From NCBI GenBank assembly GCA_964235615.1, contig CAXSEE010000061.1, forward strand, positions 1 to 20,578: DNA of 20,578 nucleotides. Direction: 5' to 3'. The notes under the pieces are model-generated. The model was not told the DNA's origin and did not search any database. It was given only the letters and a program-made list of their open reading frames with translations. Numbering within the stretch: position 1 is the stretch's first letter; each line of letters opens with the position of its first letter. Below, piece by piece: positions 6,370 to 14,055 of this stretch. The DNA comes from Lichenicoccus sp964235615. GTDB taxonomy: Bacteria > Pseudomonadota > Alphaproteobacteria > Acetobacterales > Acetobacteraceae. A program made the translations under genes and the position numbers.

Positions 6370-8568
6370 ATGGACAGCGATCAGGACAGCAAGCTGCCGG
6401 CTCCCCCCATCGGAGCAGACTCCTTTACCGTGGGCGCCAGCTCGGTCTGCTCGGAGCGGCGTCTGCACACGCTGAAGCATGGCGACATGTTCGGCGTGTT
6501 CGACCAGAGCGGCAACATCCTCAACGGACCGGGCATCGCCGACGGGCTGTATTTCCTCGATACCCGCTACCTCTCCGGCCTGGGCCTGCTACTGGACGGG
6601 ATGCAGCCGATCCTGCTGTCGTCGACGCTGCGCGAGAACAACGCCACCCTCTCCTGCGACCTGACCAACCCGGACGTGACGCTGAAGTCGGGGGGGATGC
6701 TGGTCCATGACCTGCTGCACCTTCGCCGCACCCGCTTCCTGTGGAACCGGATCTGCTACGAGCGGCTGTCGCTGCGCAATTTCGACGTCGAGGAGCGGCT
6801 GACCAGCATCGAGATCGACTTCTTCGCCGACTTCGCCGACCTGTTCGAGGCACGCGGCACGCCACGCCACGCCCGCGGCACCTTGGCGAGGCCGGTGATC
6901 GACGGTGACAGCGTGCTGCTGTCCTATACCGGACTCGACCATCGCGTTCGCAGCACGCGTCTCCGTTTCGAGCCGCACCCGGACGAGCTGACCGAGACCG
7001 GCGCCCGCTTCGAGCTGATGCTCAAGCCTGGCGCGCGTATGCTGATCCATGTCGAGATCGCCTGTAACCCACCTTCCGAGCCTCCGGCGCATAATCCGTC
7101 GCAGGCGTTCCTGGTCTCGATGGTCGAGGCGCGTCGCGCACTGCGTATCTCGTCGGCGCGCGCGGCGGCGATCGCCTCGTCCAACGAGATCTTCAACGAG
7201 GCGATCCGGCGCTGCATCTCCGACCTCTACATGCTGGTGACGGACAAGCCGACCGGACCCTATCCCTATGCCGGCGTGCCCTGGTACAGCACCGCCTTCG
7301 GCCGCGACGCGCTGATCACGGCGATGCAGACGCTGTGGCTCGATCCCGCCATCACCCGCGGCGTGCTGGCCTATCTCGCCAAGCATCAGGCCCTGACCGT
7401 GGACCCGGTGGCCGACGCCGAGCCGGGCAAGATCCTGCACGAGGTGCGGCACGGCGAGATGGCCGAGCTCGGCGAGGTGCCGTTCCGGCATTACTACGGC
7501 AGCGTCGACTCCACGCCGTTGTTCGTCATGCTGGCCGGGCAGTATCTCGAACGCACCGGCGACGTGCCGACCATCGCCGGGCTGTGGCCGAATATCGAGC
7601 GCGCGCTGGACTGGATCGACGCCTATGGCGATCGCGATAATGACGGCTTCATCGAATATGGCCGGCGCAACGAGAATGGCCTGGTCAACCAGGGGTGGAA
7701 GGACAGCTTCGACAGCATCTTCCACGCCGACGGCACGCTGGCCGAGGGTCCGATCGCGCTGTGCGAGGTGCAGGCCTATGTCTATGCCGCCAAGCAGGCC
7801 GGTGCGGCGATCGCCCGCCGCCTCGGCCACGCCCCGCGCGCCCAGCGCCTCGACGAGGAGGCTGAGCGGCTGCGCGTCGCCTTCAACGAGAAATTCTGGT
7901 GCGAGGATCTCGGCACCTACGCCATCGCCCTGGACGGCCGGAAGCGTCCCTGCCGGGTGCGTTCGTCGAACGCCGGCCACACGCTGATGACCGGCATCGT
8001 GCCAAAGGAGCGCGCCGACCGGGTGGTGGCGGGGCTGATGAGCCGCAGCTTCTTCTCCGGCTGGGGGATACGCACCATCCCCGCCGGCGAGACCCGCTTC
8101 AACCCGATGGCCTACCATAACGGCTCGGTCTGGCCGCATGACAACGCCCTGATCGGGCTCGGCCTCGCCCGCTACGGCTACAAGGAGGAAGCCGCCCGGC
8201 TGTTCAGCGCCCTCTATGACGCCGCCCTCTACGCCGACCTGCGCCGACTGCCGGAGCTGTTCTGCGGCTTTGCCCGCCAGCGTGGCGAGGGTCCGGTGCG
8301 CTATCCGGTGGCCTGTTCGCCGCAGGCCTGGGCGGCGGCGACGCTGCCGAGCCTGCTGCAGGCGACGCTCGGGCTGAGCTTCGAGCCAGCCACCGCCACG
8401 GTGCATTTCGACACGCCGCGGCTGCCGGCCTTCCTCGACGAGATGACGCTGTACAACCTGTCGGTCGCCGGCGGACGGGTCAGCGTGCATCTCTCGCGCC
8501 TGGGCGGCGAGGTGGCGATCAACGTGCTGGAACGCGAGGGGGCGATTCGGGTGCAGACGACGAGCTGA
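6370..8568 (+). CDS. Amylo-alpha-1,6-glucosidase / glycogen-debranching family protein
   Basis: This is a predicted glycoside hydrolase of the bacterial debranching-enzyme-like group, 732 aa and without a signal peptide. Residues about 18-230 form the N-terminal beta domain seen in this group (GDE_N-type, with GLYFLDTRYLSGL). Residues about 265-725 form an alpha/alpha-toroid catalytic domain with WYSTAFGRDALITAMQ (305-320), HYYGSVDSTPLFV (374-386), GWKDSFDS (442-449) and EGPIALCEVQAY (459-470). The acidic residues in the last two motifs are the likely catalytic ones. The start is fixed by AAGGAG at 6357-6362, seven bases before the ATG. An extra 116 in-frame codons upstream lie opposite ligD and are not part of the gene. 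Homologues are usually annotated as debranching enzymes, but acting on another alpha-glucan or on intracellular oligosaccharides is possible. It is divergent from ligD across 73 bases. Confidence 0.85.
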   Translation: MDSDQDSKLPAPPIGADSFTVGASSVCSERRLHTLKHGDMFGVFDQSGNILNGPGIADGLYFLDTRYLSGLGLLLDGMQPILLSSTLRENNATLSCDLTNPDVTLKSGGMLVHDLLHLRRTRFLWNRICYERLSLRNFDVEERLTSIEIDFFADFADLFEARGTPRHARGTLARPVIDGDSVLLSYTGLDHRVRSTRLRFEPHPDELTETGARFELMLKPGARMLIHVEIACNPPSEPPAHNPSQAFLVSMVEARRALRISSARAAAIASSNEIFNEAIRRCISDLYMLVTDKPTGPYPYAGVPWYSTAFGRDALITAMQTLWLDPAITRGVLAYLAKHQALTVDPVADAEPGKILHEVRHGEMAELGEVPFRHYYGSVDSTPLFVMLAGQYLERTGDVPTIAGLWPNIERALDWIDAYGDRDNDGFIEYGRRNENGLVNQGWKDSFDSIFHADGTLAEGPIALCEVQAYVYAAKQAGAAIARRLGHAPRAQRLDEEAERLRVAFNEKFWCEDLGTYAIALDGRKRPCRVRSSNAGHTLMTGIVPKERADRVVAGLMSRSFFSGWGIRTIPAGETRFNPMAYHNGSVWPHDNALIGLGLARYGYKEEAARLFSALYDAALYADLRRLPELFCGFARQRGEGPVRYPVACSPQAWAAATLPSLLQATLGLSFEPATATVHFDTPRLPAFLDEMTLYNLSVAGGRVSVHLSRLGGEVAINVLEREGAIRVQTTS

Positions 8569-8588
8569 GGGCGCGAATTTTCAAGGAT

Positions 8589-8620
8589 AACTTGGAAAAT
8601 ACGGAATTTCCTGCCAAGTT
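8589..8620. promoter_or_regulatory. Candidate autoregulatory operator of the toxin-antitoxin pair
   Basis: The inverted repeat AACTTGG (8589-8595) and CCAAGTT (8614-8620) is separated by 18 bases in an AT-rich pocket immediately upstream of the antitoxin. A smaller GGAAA/TTTCC pair lies inside. Phd/YefM antitoxins normally bind palindromes overlapping their own promoter, so this is the expected place. Binding is inferred. Confidence 0.4.
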
Positions 8621-8638
8621 GGATCAGGAGGTTCTGCA

Positions 8639-8902
8639 ATGCCCAACGTCAGCGTCACATCGGCCGACTTTCAGAAAAACTTTGGCCGCTATCGGGAAGC
8701 GGCGATCCGGGAAGCCGTCACCATCACCAATCACGGCCGTGACAGCCTGGTGCTCCTTTCCGCCGATGAATATCGGCGGCTGAAGAGGCGCGATCGCGAG
8801 GTCCTGCATGTCTCGGAGCTGAGTGACCAGGATGTCGAGGCGATCCGCACCGCTGAAATTCCCGAAGAAAACGCCGCCTTCGACCACGAAGTAGAATTCT
8901 GA
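8639..8902 (+). CDS. Phd/YefM-family type II antitoxin
   Basis: The 87-aa protein has the N-terminal Phd/YefM fold: VSVTSADFQKNFGRYREAA, a beta strand with VTITNHGRDSLVLLSADEYRRL, then a short acidic C-terminal tail (about 60-87) of the kind that wraps its toxin. The N-terminal half should dimerise and bind the operator DNA. The tail neutralises the toxin and is normally degraded by proteases such as Lon. A strong AGGAGG at 8626-8631 stands seven bases before the ATG. The toxin-like gene follows after four bases, so the two are translationally linked. The usual partners of this fold are RelE/YoeB or Doc toxins, but here the next gene looks like PemK/MazF. Confidence 0.86.
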   Translation: MPNVSVTSADFQKNFGRYREAAIREAVTITNHGRDSLVLLSADEYRRLKRRDREVLHVSELSDQDVEAIRTAEIPEENAAFDHEVEF

Positions 8903-8906
8903 GCGC

Positions 8907-9362
8907 GTGCCTCTTCCCGCCCCTGTTCCTGGCCTGGTCATCAGCTACGCCTATTTGTGGCGTAATCAGCAGGACGAGGGGCGAGAGGAAGGCGTCAAGG
9001 ACCGGCCTTGCGTCGTCATCCTTGCCGTCCGCCGGGAAGAGGGCGAACGTGTCGTCACGGTCGCGCCCATCACCCACATGCCACCTCGTCACGCGCAGGA
9101 TGCCATCGAGTTGCCGGCTGCTACGAAGCGCCGCCTGGATCTCGACGACAAGCGGTCATGGATCGTCGCCACGGAGCTGAACCGCTTTGTGTGGCCAGGA
9201 CCGGACCTTCGCCCCGTCCCGAGCAAACCGGGGGAGTTCTCCTATGGCAGCCTGCCGAAGCAGCTCATGCTACAATTGAGGGAACGAATTACAGATCTAT
9301 ACCAAGATCGGCGACTCCGCATGGTTTCGCGTGAGGCTGATGACAACCAAAACTCCCGCTGA
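8907..9362 (+). CDS. PemK/MazF-like toxin (putative growth inhibitor)
   Basis: The 151-aa protein has features of the MazF/PemK SH3-like barrel: PGLVISYAYLW near the start, GVKDRPCVVILAV (29-41) with the RPC motif typical of the toxin loop, VTVAPITHMPP (50-60), a predicted strand with SWIVATELNRFVWPG, and a C-terminal helix. MazF-fold toxins are sequence-specific mRNA endonucleases. This branch is often annotated only as PemK family or hypothetical, so nuclease activity is inferred. The start is a GTG four bases after the antitoxin stop, without a good ribosome site, which fits translational coupling and lower toxin dose. The next 148 bases to dipZ hold no gene. Confidence 0.75.
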   Translation: MPLPAPVPGLVISYAYLWRNQQDEGREEGVKDRPCVVILAVRREEGERVVTVAPITHMPPRHAQDAIELPAATKRRLDLDDKRSWIVATELNRFVWPGPDLRPVPSKPGEFSYGSLPKQLMLQLRERITDLYQDRRLRMVSREADDNQNSR

Positions 9363-9461
9363 CTGACATTCCCTGACCTATTGATCCGACATGCTTTTAG
9401 TGGAAGCGATCGTCGCCCTGGCCTACCGGACCCCCAGGTACTGTAACCTCACTGCGATCCC

Positions 9462-9482
9462 CTTCGTATCCGGTATGCGAAG
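9462..9482. promoter_or_regulatory. Imperfect palindrome upstream of dipZ
   Basis: The arms CTTCG (9462-9466) and CGAAG (9478-9482) flank an imperfectly symmetric core centred on CCGG, ending 28 bases before the dipZ ATG. It could be a regulator site or a small hairpin in the leader. Apart from this I see no clear promoter in 9363-9510. Confidence 0.25.
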
Positions 9483-9510
9483 CTGATCACCAAAGGTCCA
9501 AGGTATTGTC

Positions 9511-10961
9511 ATGATCCTGCTGCTTGTCGCCTATCTGGGCGGGGTGCTGACCATCCTGAGCCCCTGCATCCTGCCCGTGCTGCCGTTCGTGTTCGCCCGG
9601 GCGGACCAGCCTTTTCTGCGAAGCGGCCTGCCGCTGCTGCTCGGGATGGCGATCACCTTCGCCGTGGTCGCGACCTTGGCCGCCGTCGGCGGCGGGTGGG
9701 CGGTGCAGGCCAATCACTACGGACGCTTCGCCGCCATCCTGCTGCTGGCGCTGTTCGGCGNNNNNNNNNNNNNNNNNNNNNNNNNNNNNNNNNNNNNNNN
9801 NNNNNNNNNNNNNNNNNNNNNNNNNNNNNNNNNNNNNNNNNNNNNNNNNNNNNNNNNNNNGCGATCAGCCTGGGCCTCGATACCGGGCTGCTGACGCGCG
9901 TCTCGCTGGCGAGCACCTCGGGCGTGGAACAAGCGCTGATCGACAAGGCGCGGCCGGGTCAGGCGGTGGTCACCGCCGCCGTGACACGATCAGAATTGCC
10001 CGTCGAAGGCCAGCTTCCATCGCTTGCCGGAGCCGTCGAATGGATCAACTCGCCGCCGCTGACGGCTGCGGGCCTGCGCGGGAAGGTGGTCCTGGTCGAT
10101 TTCTGGACCTATTCCTGCATCAACTGCCTGCGCTCCATCCCCTATGTCGAGGCGTGGGCGAAGAAGTATCGCAGCCAGGGCCTGGTCGTGATCGGCGTGC
10201 ATGCGCCCGAGTTCGCCTTCGAGAAGAATGCCGACAACGTACGCCAGGCGGTGCGCGGCCTGAAGCTCGATTATCCCATCGCCATCGACAACAACTACGC
10301 GATCTGGCGCGGCTTCAACAACCAGTACTGGCCGGCGCATTATTTCATCGATGCGCAGGGCCGCATCCGCCACCACCACTTCGGCGAAGGCGACTATGAC
10401 GGGTCGGAAATGATCATCCAGCAGCTACTGGCCGAGGCCGGCCACGGCAACTTGAAGCATGACATCGTCTCCGTCGCCGGACAGGGCGTCGAAGCGGCCT
10501 CCGACGGCGGCAACATGGCCTCTCCCGAGACCTATATCGGCTACGCGCGCGGGCAGAACTTCGCCTCCCCGGGCGGCGCGGTCGAGGATACCGCGCATGA
10601 CTATTCGGCGCCGACGCTTAGGCTCAACCAGTGGGCGTTAGGCGGGGACTGGACGGTGACGGGGGAGAATGCCGTGCTGGACAAGCCGGACGGCAGCATC
10701 AGCTACCGTTTCCATGCGCGCGACCTGCATCTCGTCCTGGGACCCGAGGCGGGTGGCAAGCCGGTGCGGTTCCGGGTTCTGATCGACGGCAAGCCGCCGC
10801 TCGATAATCACGGCGCGGATATCGATAGCCAGGGACAGGGCGTCGTGACCAGTCAGCGCCTCTACCAGCTCGTCCGGCAGAACCAGCCGATCGCGGACCG
10901 GGATTTCCAGATACAGTTCCTGGACCCCGGAGCGCAGGCGTTCGCCTTTACATTCGGGTGA
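9511..10961 (+). CDS. dipZ: DipZ-type thiol:disulfide protein (CcdA domain + thioredoxin domain), broken by an N gap
   Basis: DipZ proteins carry electrons across the membrane through a CcdA-like domain and deliver them to a periplasmic thioredoxin-like domain on the same chain. Before the gap, 83 residues show the first helices and the CcdA signature LSPCILPVLP with its redox cysteine. After the gap come the end of the last helix (GLDTGLLTRVSLAS), then a TlpA/AhpC-like domain with WTYSCINCLRS (CxxC codons at 10116-10127), followed by the beta-rich C-terminal domain of this family, ending at the TGA at 10959. An AAGG sits 9 bases before the ATG. The frame differs across the 100 Ns, but that number is a placeholder, so this is not evidence of a frameshift. 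Helices 3-6 (roughly 120-150 residues) must be in the missing part. Confidence 0.86.
9761..9860. other. Assembly gap of 100 N
   Basis: Exactly 100 unknown bases, the conventional placeholder for a scaffold gap of unknown size, lie inside the membrane domain of dipZ. By family length the true gap is probably several hundred bases. Confidence 0.98.
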
Positions 10962-10971
10962 TGCCGGACGC

Positions 10972-11388
10972 CTACCAGCCGAAGCCAGGGCCGAAGCCGA
11001 ACCCGCCACCCCAGGGTCCCCAGCCGCCCCAGTTCCAGGCTGGGTCGGAGTATTCCTGCGCCGTCAGCTCCTGCTCATCGGCCAGTTGCTGCTGCTGCAC
11101 ATGCTGACGGTACTGCCCATAGGCCTGCTGCGAGCCGACATAGAGGCAGTCGCACACCAGCGGGTCGGCGTAGACATAGGTGATGGTGTCGCCGTGTGTG
11201 CGCTGTACGAAGTGATGCGGCGGCAGGCGGTTCAGCATGGCCTGGCGCTCGGGTGTGTTGGCCGGGCGCACGGTGAAGCCTGCCGCGGCCAGGCTATCCT
11301 CCTTCTGCGTGACCTGCTCCTGCTGCGTGGCGCAGGCTGAAAGACAGAGGGAGGCCAGCAAGAGAAGCTTCGGGCATGTTGACATCAT
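10972..11388 (-). CDS. Small predicted lipoprotein with Gly/Trp-rich tail
   Basis: From the ATG at 11388 (a second ATG follows directly) the product is 138 aa. It begins with a lipoprotein signal: basic start, hydrophobic LLLLASLCL and lipobox LSAC with the acylated cysteine at position 19. The mature part has a Gln-rich stretch (QQAYGQYRQHVQQQQL), a CDC pair in VCDCLYVG and a C-terminal tail of Gly, Trp, Phe and Pro (WNWGGWGPWGGG...). The family is not recognised. It is predicted to be anchored in the membrane facing the periplasm. An upstream in-frame ATG at 11451 is rejected because it lies inside the isomerase gene. The ribosome site is weak. It starts 10 bases after the isomerase stop, so it may be read from the sugar operon, but its function need not be related. 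Confidence 0.72.
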   Translation of the reverse strand: MMSTCPKLLLLASLCLSACATQQEQVTQKEDSLAAAGFTVRPANTPERQAMLNRLPPHHFVQRTHGDTITYVYADPLVCDCLYVGSQQAYGQYRQHVQQQQLADEQELTAQEYSDPAWNWGGWGPWGGGFGFGPGFGW

Positions 11389-11398
11389 CGGCCTGGAT

Positions 11399-11869
11399 TC
11401 ACTTCTCGGCTGTTCGAGCGTATTTTGCGTCCAACGCATCAATTGCATCAACGTTCGGCGCCGATTTGCCGCGCGGGTCGAATTCTTGAGCGAGCCAGGT
11501 ATCGACGATCGCTTTGGCGACCTCCGGACCGATCACGCGGGCGCCCATGGTGATGATCTGGGCGTTGTTGCTCAGTGCAGCACGCTCGGCGGAATAGGTG
11601 TCGTGCGTGAGGGCGGCGCGGATGCCGGGGATCTTGTTGGCCGAGATCGACACGCCGATGCCGGTGCCGCAGCACAGGATGCCGCGGTCGTACGTGCCGG
11701 ACAGGATCCGGCTGGCGACGCGGTCGGTCATCTGGGCGTAATACTCGCCATCCTCGGTCTCCGACGTCGACAGGTCGGTGACCTCGTGCTCGCCGGTCTT
11801 TTTCAGATGTTCGGCGATCACGCGAATGAGGGATTCGCCGGCGCTGTCTCCGCCCAATGCGATACGCAT
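11399..11869 (-). CDS. derI: RpiB/LacAB-family isomerase, likely D-erythrulose-4-phosphate isomerase
   Basis: The 156-aa protein has the RpiB fold with the catalytic CCGTGIG (cysteine 67 of the CGTG motif), SANKIPGIRAALTHDTYSAERAALSNNAQIITMGARVIG and a C-terminal DAIDALDAKY. True ribose-5-phosphate isomerases B usually have a DHAG motif near the start, whereas here it is GGDSAGES. This GDSAGE form, and the overall similarity I recall, match the Brucella EryI / mycobacterial DerI enzymes that convert D-erythrulose 4-phosphate to D-erythrose 4-phosphate. The start at 11869 is supported by GGAGAGA about 7 bases upstream. The operon of a polyol dehydrogenase, DAK kinase and SorC regulator agrees with this role. 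Ribose or allose phosphate isomerase activity remains an alternative. Confidence 0.84.
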   Translation of the reverse strand: MRIALGGDSAGESLIRVIAEHLKKTGEHEVTDLSTSETEDGEYYAQMTDRVASRILSGTYDRGILCCGTGIGVSISANKIPGIRAALTHDTYSAERAALSNNAQIITMGARVIGPEVAKAIVDTWLAQEFDPRGKSAPNVDAIDALDAKYARTAEK

Positions 11870-11899
11870 GATACTCTCTCCTATGGTTTGTTCGGACGG

Positions 11900-11922
11900 G
11901 GGCGGCTCATGACGAGCCGCCC
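11900..11922 (-). promoter_or_regulatory. Intercistronic stem-loop between binding-protein and isomerase genes
   Basis: GGGCGGCTC (11900-11908) and GAGCCGCCC (11914-11922) form a perfect 9-bp, almost all G-C stem with a 5-base loop, 8 bases after the binding-protein stop. No T-run follows on the transcribed strand, so it is not a classical terminator. Hairpins in this position after ABC binding-protein genes often protect the upstream mRNA and reduce downstream expression. Confidence 0.7.
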
Positions 11923-11930
11923 GGCTGTCT

Positions 11931-12896
11931 CTACTTCCGGAGCGTGAACGCCGAAACATAGCGCGGCAGGTTGGCTTTGGTGATGAGGACGCAGTTGAAC
12001 AACTGCTTCTCGGTCGCAACGCCTGTTTTTCCGGTCTTCAGGAACGTGTCTGCCTCGTCAACGGCTTTCGCGGAGAAGATGGCAACCGGCTGCAACACGG
12101 TATATTGCAACTCGCCTGCCTTGATGGCCGCGACGGCGTCCGGGGAACCATCGAAGCCGCCGACCTTGATGTTCGAGAGTTTTCCCGCCTCCTTCAGCGC
12201 CGAGATCGCACCGAGCGCCATCTCGTCATTGCCGCTGATCACGCCGGTGATGTCGGGATGGGCCTGCAGCAGGTTCTGCATCTTGTCATGTCCCTGGGTG
12301 CGGTCCCAGTTGGCAACCTGCGAGCCGGCCTTGACGAGCCCGGTATATTGGGTGAGCACCGTCTCATACCCGTTGGAGCGGGTGGCGGCATTATTGTCCG
12401 ACGGAGAACCAAGCAGCTCGACGTAGCTGCCCTTCTGTCCGACGTCCTTCACCCAACGCTGCGCGCCAAGAGCGGCACCTTGCGCATTGTTCGAAACGAG
12501 CTGCGCCTTGGCCAGTCCTGGCTGGTTGATCTCGGCATTGACGAGAAACACCGGGATGTTGGCGGCAATGGCCTTCTTCACCGCGCCGACGGAACCGCTG
12601 GCGTTGGCGGGATCGAGGATGATCGCCACCGACCGGTTGGTGATTGCCGTATCGATCAGGTTGCTTTCGGTGTTCGTGTCGCCCTTCGACGCGCCCACGG
12701 TGGTCTTGTAGCCGAGCTTCTCTGCCTCGGCAGCGGCCACCTTGCCCTCGGTGAGCCAGTACGGGTTCGAGGGGTCGTTCACGATGATGGACATGAGCCC
12801 TCCCCCAGCCGCCACGGCCGGGGTTGGAGACGCTGCCAGTGCGGGTGCCACCATGGTGAGCGCCGTCAGCGCGAGGAGGGTTCGTTTCTTCGACAT
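11931..12896 (-). CDS. Sugar ABC transporter periplasmic substrate-binding protein (RbsB-like)
   Basis: This is the periplasmic receptor of the ABC importer, class I binding-protein fold, 321 aa from the ATG at 12896. It has a signal peptide (MSKKRTLLALTALTMVAPALA, probable cut after ALA near residue 21). NDPSNPYW (40-47) is the usual first ligand-contact segment of ribose-type receptors. VAIILDPANASG and GVISGNDEMALGAISALKEAG follow, then VGGFDGSPDAVAAIKAGEL. The start was chosen because AAGGA lies about 9 bases upstream. The alternative ATG two codons earlier would be too close to it, and longer starts overlap the permease gene. It lies 34 bases after the permease. The ligand is not readable from sequence but the operon suggests a C4 polyol such as erythritol or threitol. 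Confidence 0.93.
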   Translation of the reverse strand: MSKKRTLLALTALTMVAPALAASPTPAVAAGGGLMSIIVNDPSNPYWLTEGKVAAAEAEKLGYKTTVGASKGDTNTESNLIDTAITNRSVAIILDPANASGSVGAVKKAIAANIPVFLVNAEINQPGLAKAQLVSNNAQGAALGAQRWVKDVGQKGSYVELLGSPSDNNAATRSNGYETVLTQYTGLVKAGSQVANWDRTQGHDKMQNLLQAHPDITGVISGNDEMALGAISALKEAGKLSNIKVGGFDGSPDAVAAIKAGELQYTVLQPVAIFSAKAVDEADTFLKTGKTGVATEKQLFNCVLITKANLPRYVSAFTLRK

Positions 12897-12930
12897 GAAC
12901 ATTTTCCTTTGGATAAGCATAAGTTCCGGC

Positions 12931-14025
12931 TCAGCCTGGCTGGGCCACGGATGTGGAAGAGCCCGCGCTCGAACCCGGACGCTTGGGCCGGCGGCGATAC
13001 TGGATGGCATTCAGGAGCACGGCCAGCACGATCACGGCGCCTGTAAAGACGGTCTGCCAATAAGACGAGATACCAATGATGACGAGCCCGTCAGACAGAA
13101 AACCGATGACGAAGGCGCCGAGCAGGGTTCCCTGGACATTGCCGCGACCGCCGGTCAGTGCCGCACCTCCGATGACGACCGCGGCGATGGCTGTCAATTC
13201 GTAGGAGACGCCGGCTGTCGGTCCGGCCGATGTCAACTGGGACGACAGGATCAAGCCTGCCACGGCGGCGCAGATGCCGGACAGGACATAGACCGATACC
13301 TGCACTCTCTTGACCGGAACGCCGGAGAGCTCGGCCGCACGCTCGTTGCCACCGGAAGCATACAGCCAGCGGCCGAACGCGGTCCGGCTCAGTACGAGGT
13401 TGCCGAGGATGGCGACGACCGCCAGCACCAGCACGCCGATCGGGATGCCAAGCAGGTGATTGAAGCCGAGCCAGTTGAAACCGGCGTTGCCGAGATCCGC
13501 TTTGCCGCCGAGGTTATTGTAGGTCAGGCCGTTGGTTATCAGGAGTGCCGCCCCGCGCGCCACATACATGACACCCAAGGTGGCAACGAACGCCGGGACC
13601 TTGAACCGTGCGACCAGGACACCGTTGATCAGGCCGACGCAGCCGCCCAGCAGGCAGGTCAGAACAACGACCACCCAGACCGGCGGATACAGCGTGACGC
13701 CGAGTGCGCCGAGCGTCACGCCCTGCATCAGGAAACCCGCGATGACGCCAGACAGTCCAAGTGTGGACCCTACCGACAGATCGATGCCGCCGTTGAGGAT
13801 GACGAGGAGCATGCCGACCGCCAGGATACCGAAGATGGCAACGTGGGAGGCCATGGTGAGGAAATTGCCCAGGGAGAAATAGTACGGGGACAGAAGCGAG
13901 AAGACGATAATAATCACGATCAGCGCGAAGAACGCGCGGCCCTCGAGCAGCAGCCTGCCCAGCTCGAAGTCGCCGGAAAAGACGCCCCTGTTCCTGAGTT
14001 TCGGAGATAGAACCGTATCTGTCAT
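12931..14025 (-). CDS. Sugar ABC transporter permease (RbsC-like)
   Basis: The inner-membrane channel subunit is 364 aa, with about eight to ten hydrophobic helices. Typical segments of the ribose/xylose permease family are visible: GGIDLSVGSTLGLSGVIAG (around 79-97), VPAFVATLGVMYVARGAALL, SGVPVKRVQVSVYVLSG (the cytoplasmic coupling region) and IAAVVIGGAALTGGRGNVQGTLLGA. It has an extended N-terminal cytoplasmic stretch of about 30 residues and a polar Ser/Arg-rich C-terminal tail. Only one permease gene is present, so a homodimer is expected. It is placed 30 bases after the ATPase gene and before the receptor gene. Confidence 0.95.
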   Translation of the reverse strand: MTDTVLSPKLRNRGVFSGDFELGRLLLEGRAFFALIVIIIVFSLLSPYYFSLGNFLTMASHVAIFGILAVGMLLVILNGGIDLSVGSTLGLSGVIAGFLMQGVTLGALGVTLYPPVWVVVVLTCLLGGCVGLINGVLVARFKVPAFVATLGVMYVARGAALLITNGLTYNNLGGKADLGNAGFNWLGFNHLLGIPIGVLVLAVVAILGNLVLSRTAFGRWLYASGGNERAAELSGVPVKRVQVSVYVLSGICAAVAGLILSSQLTSAGPTAGVSYELTAIAAVVIGGAALTGGRGNVQGTLLGAFVIGFLSDGLVIIGISSYWQTVFTGAVIVLAVLLNAIQYRRRPKRPGSSAGSSTSVAQPG

Positions 14026-14055
14026 GGGCAGGCGACCCTGGTCACTGTTGATTAT

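Noticed and set aside
6297..6371. Upstream ATG for ligD at 6371
   Set aside because: It would overlap the start codon of the divergent gene, adds residues unlike a LigD N terminus and has no ribosome site.
6589..8490. Long minus-strand open frame (633 codons) opposite the debranching-type gene
   Set aside because: Shadow of a well-supported gene with a good ribosome site; His/Gly/Arg-rich translation typical of antisense high-GC DNA.
9363..9510. Small gene or RNA between the toxin and dipZ
   Set aside because: No reading frame with a ribosome site and no tRNA-like or strong structured element; only a weak palindrome.
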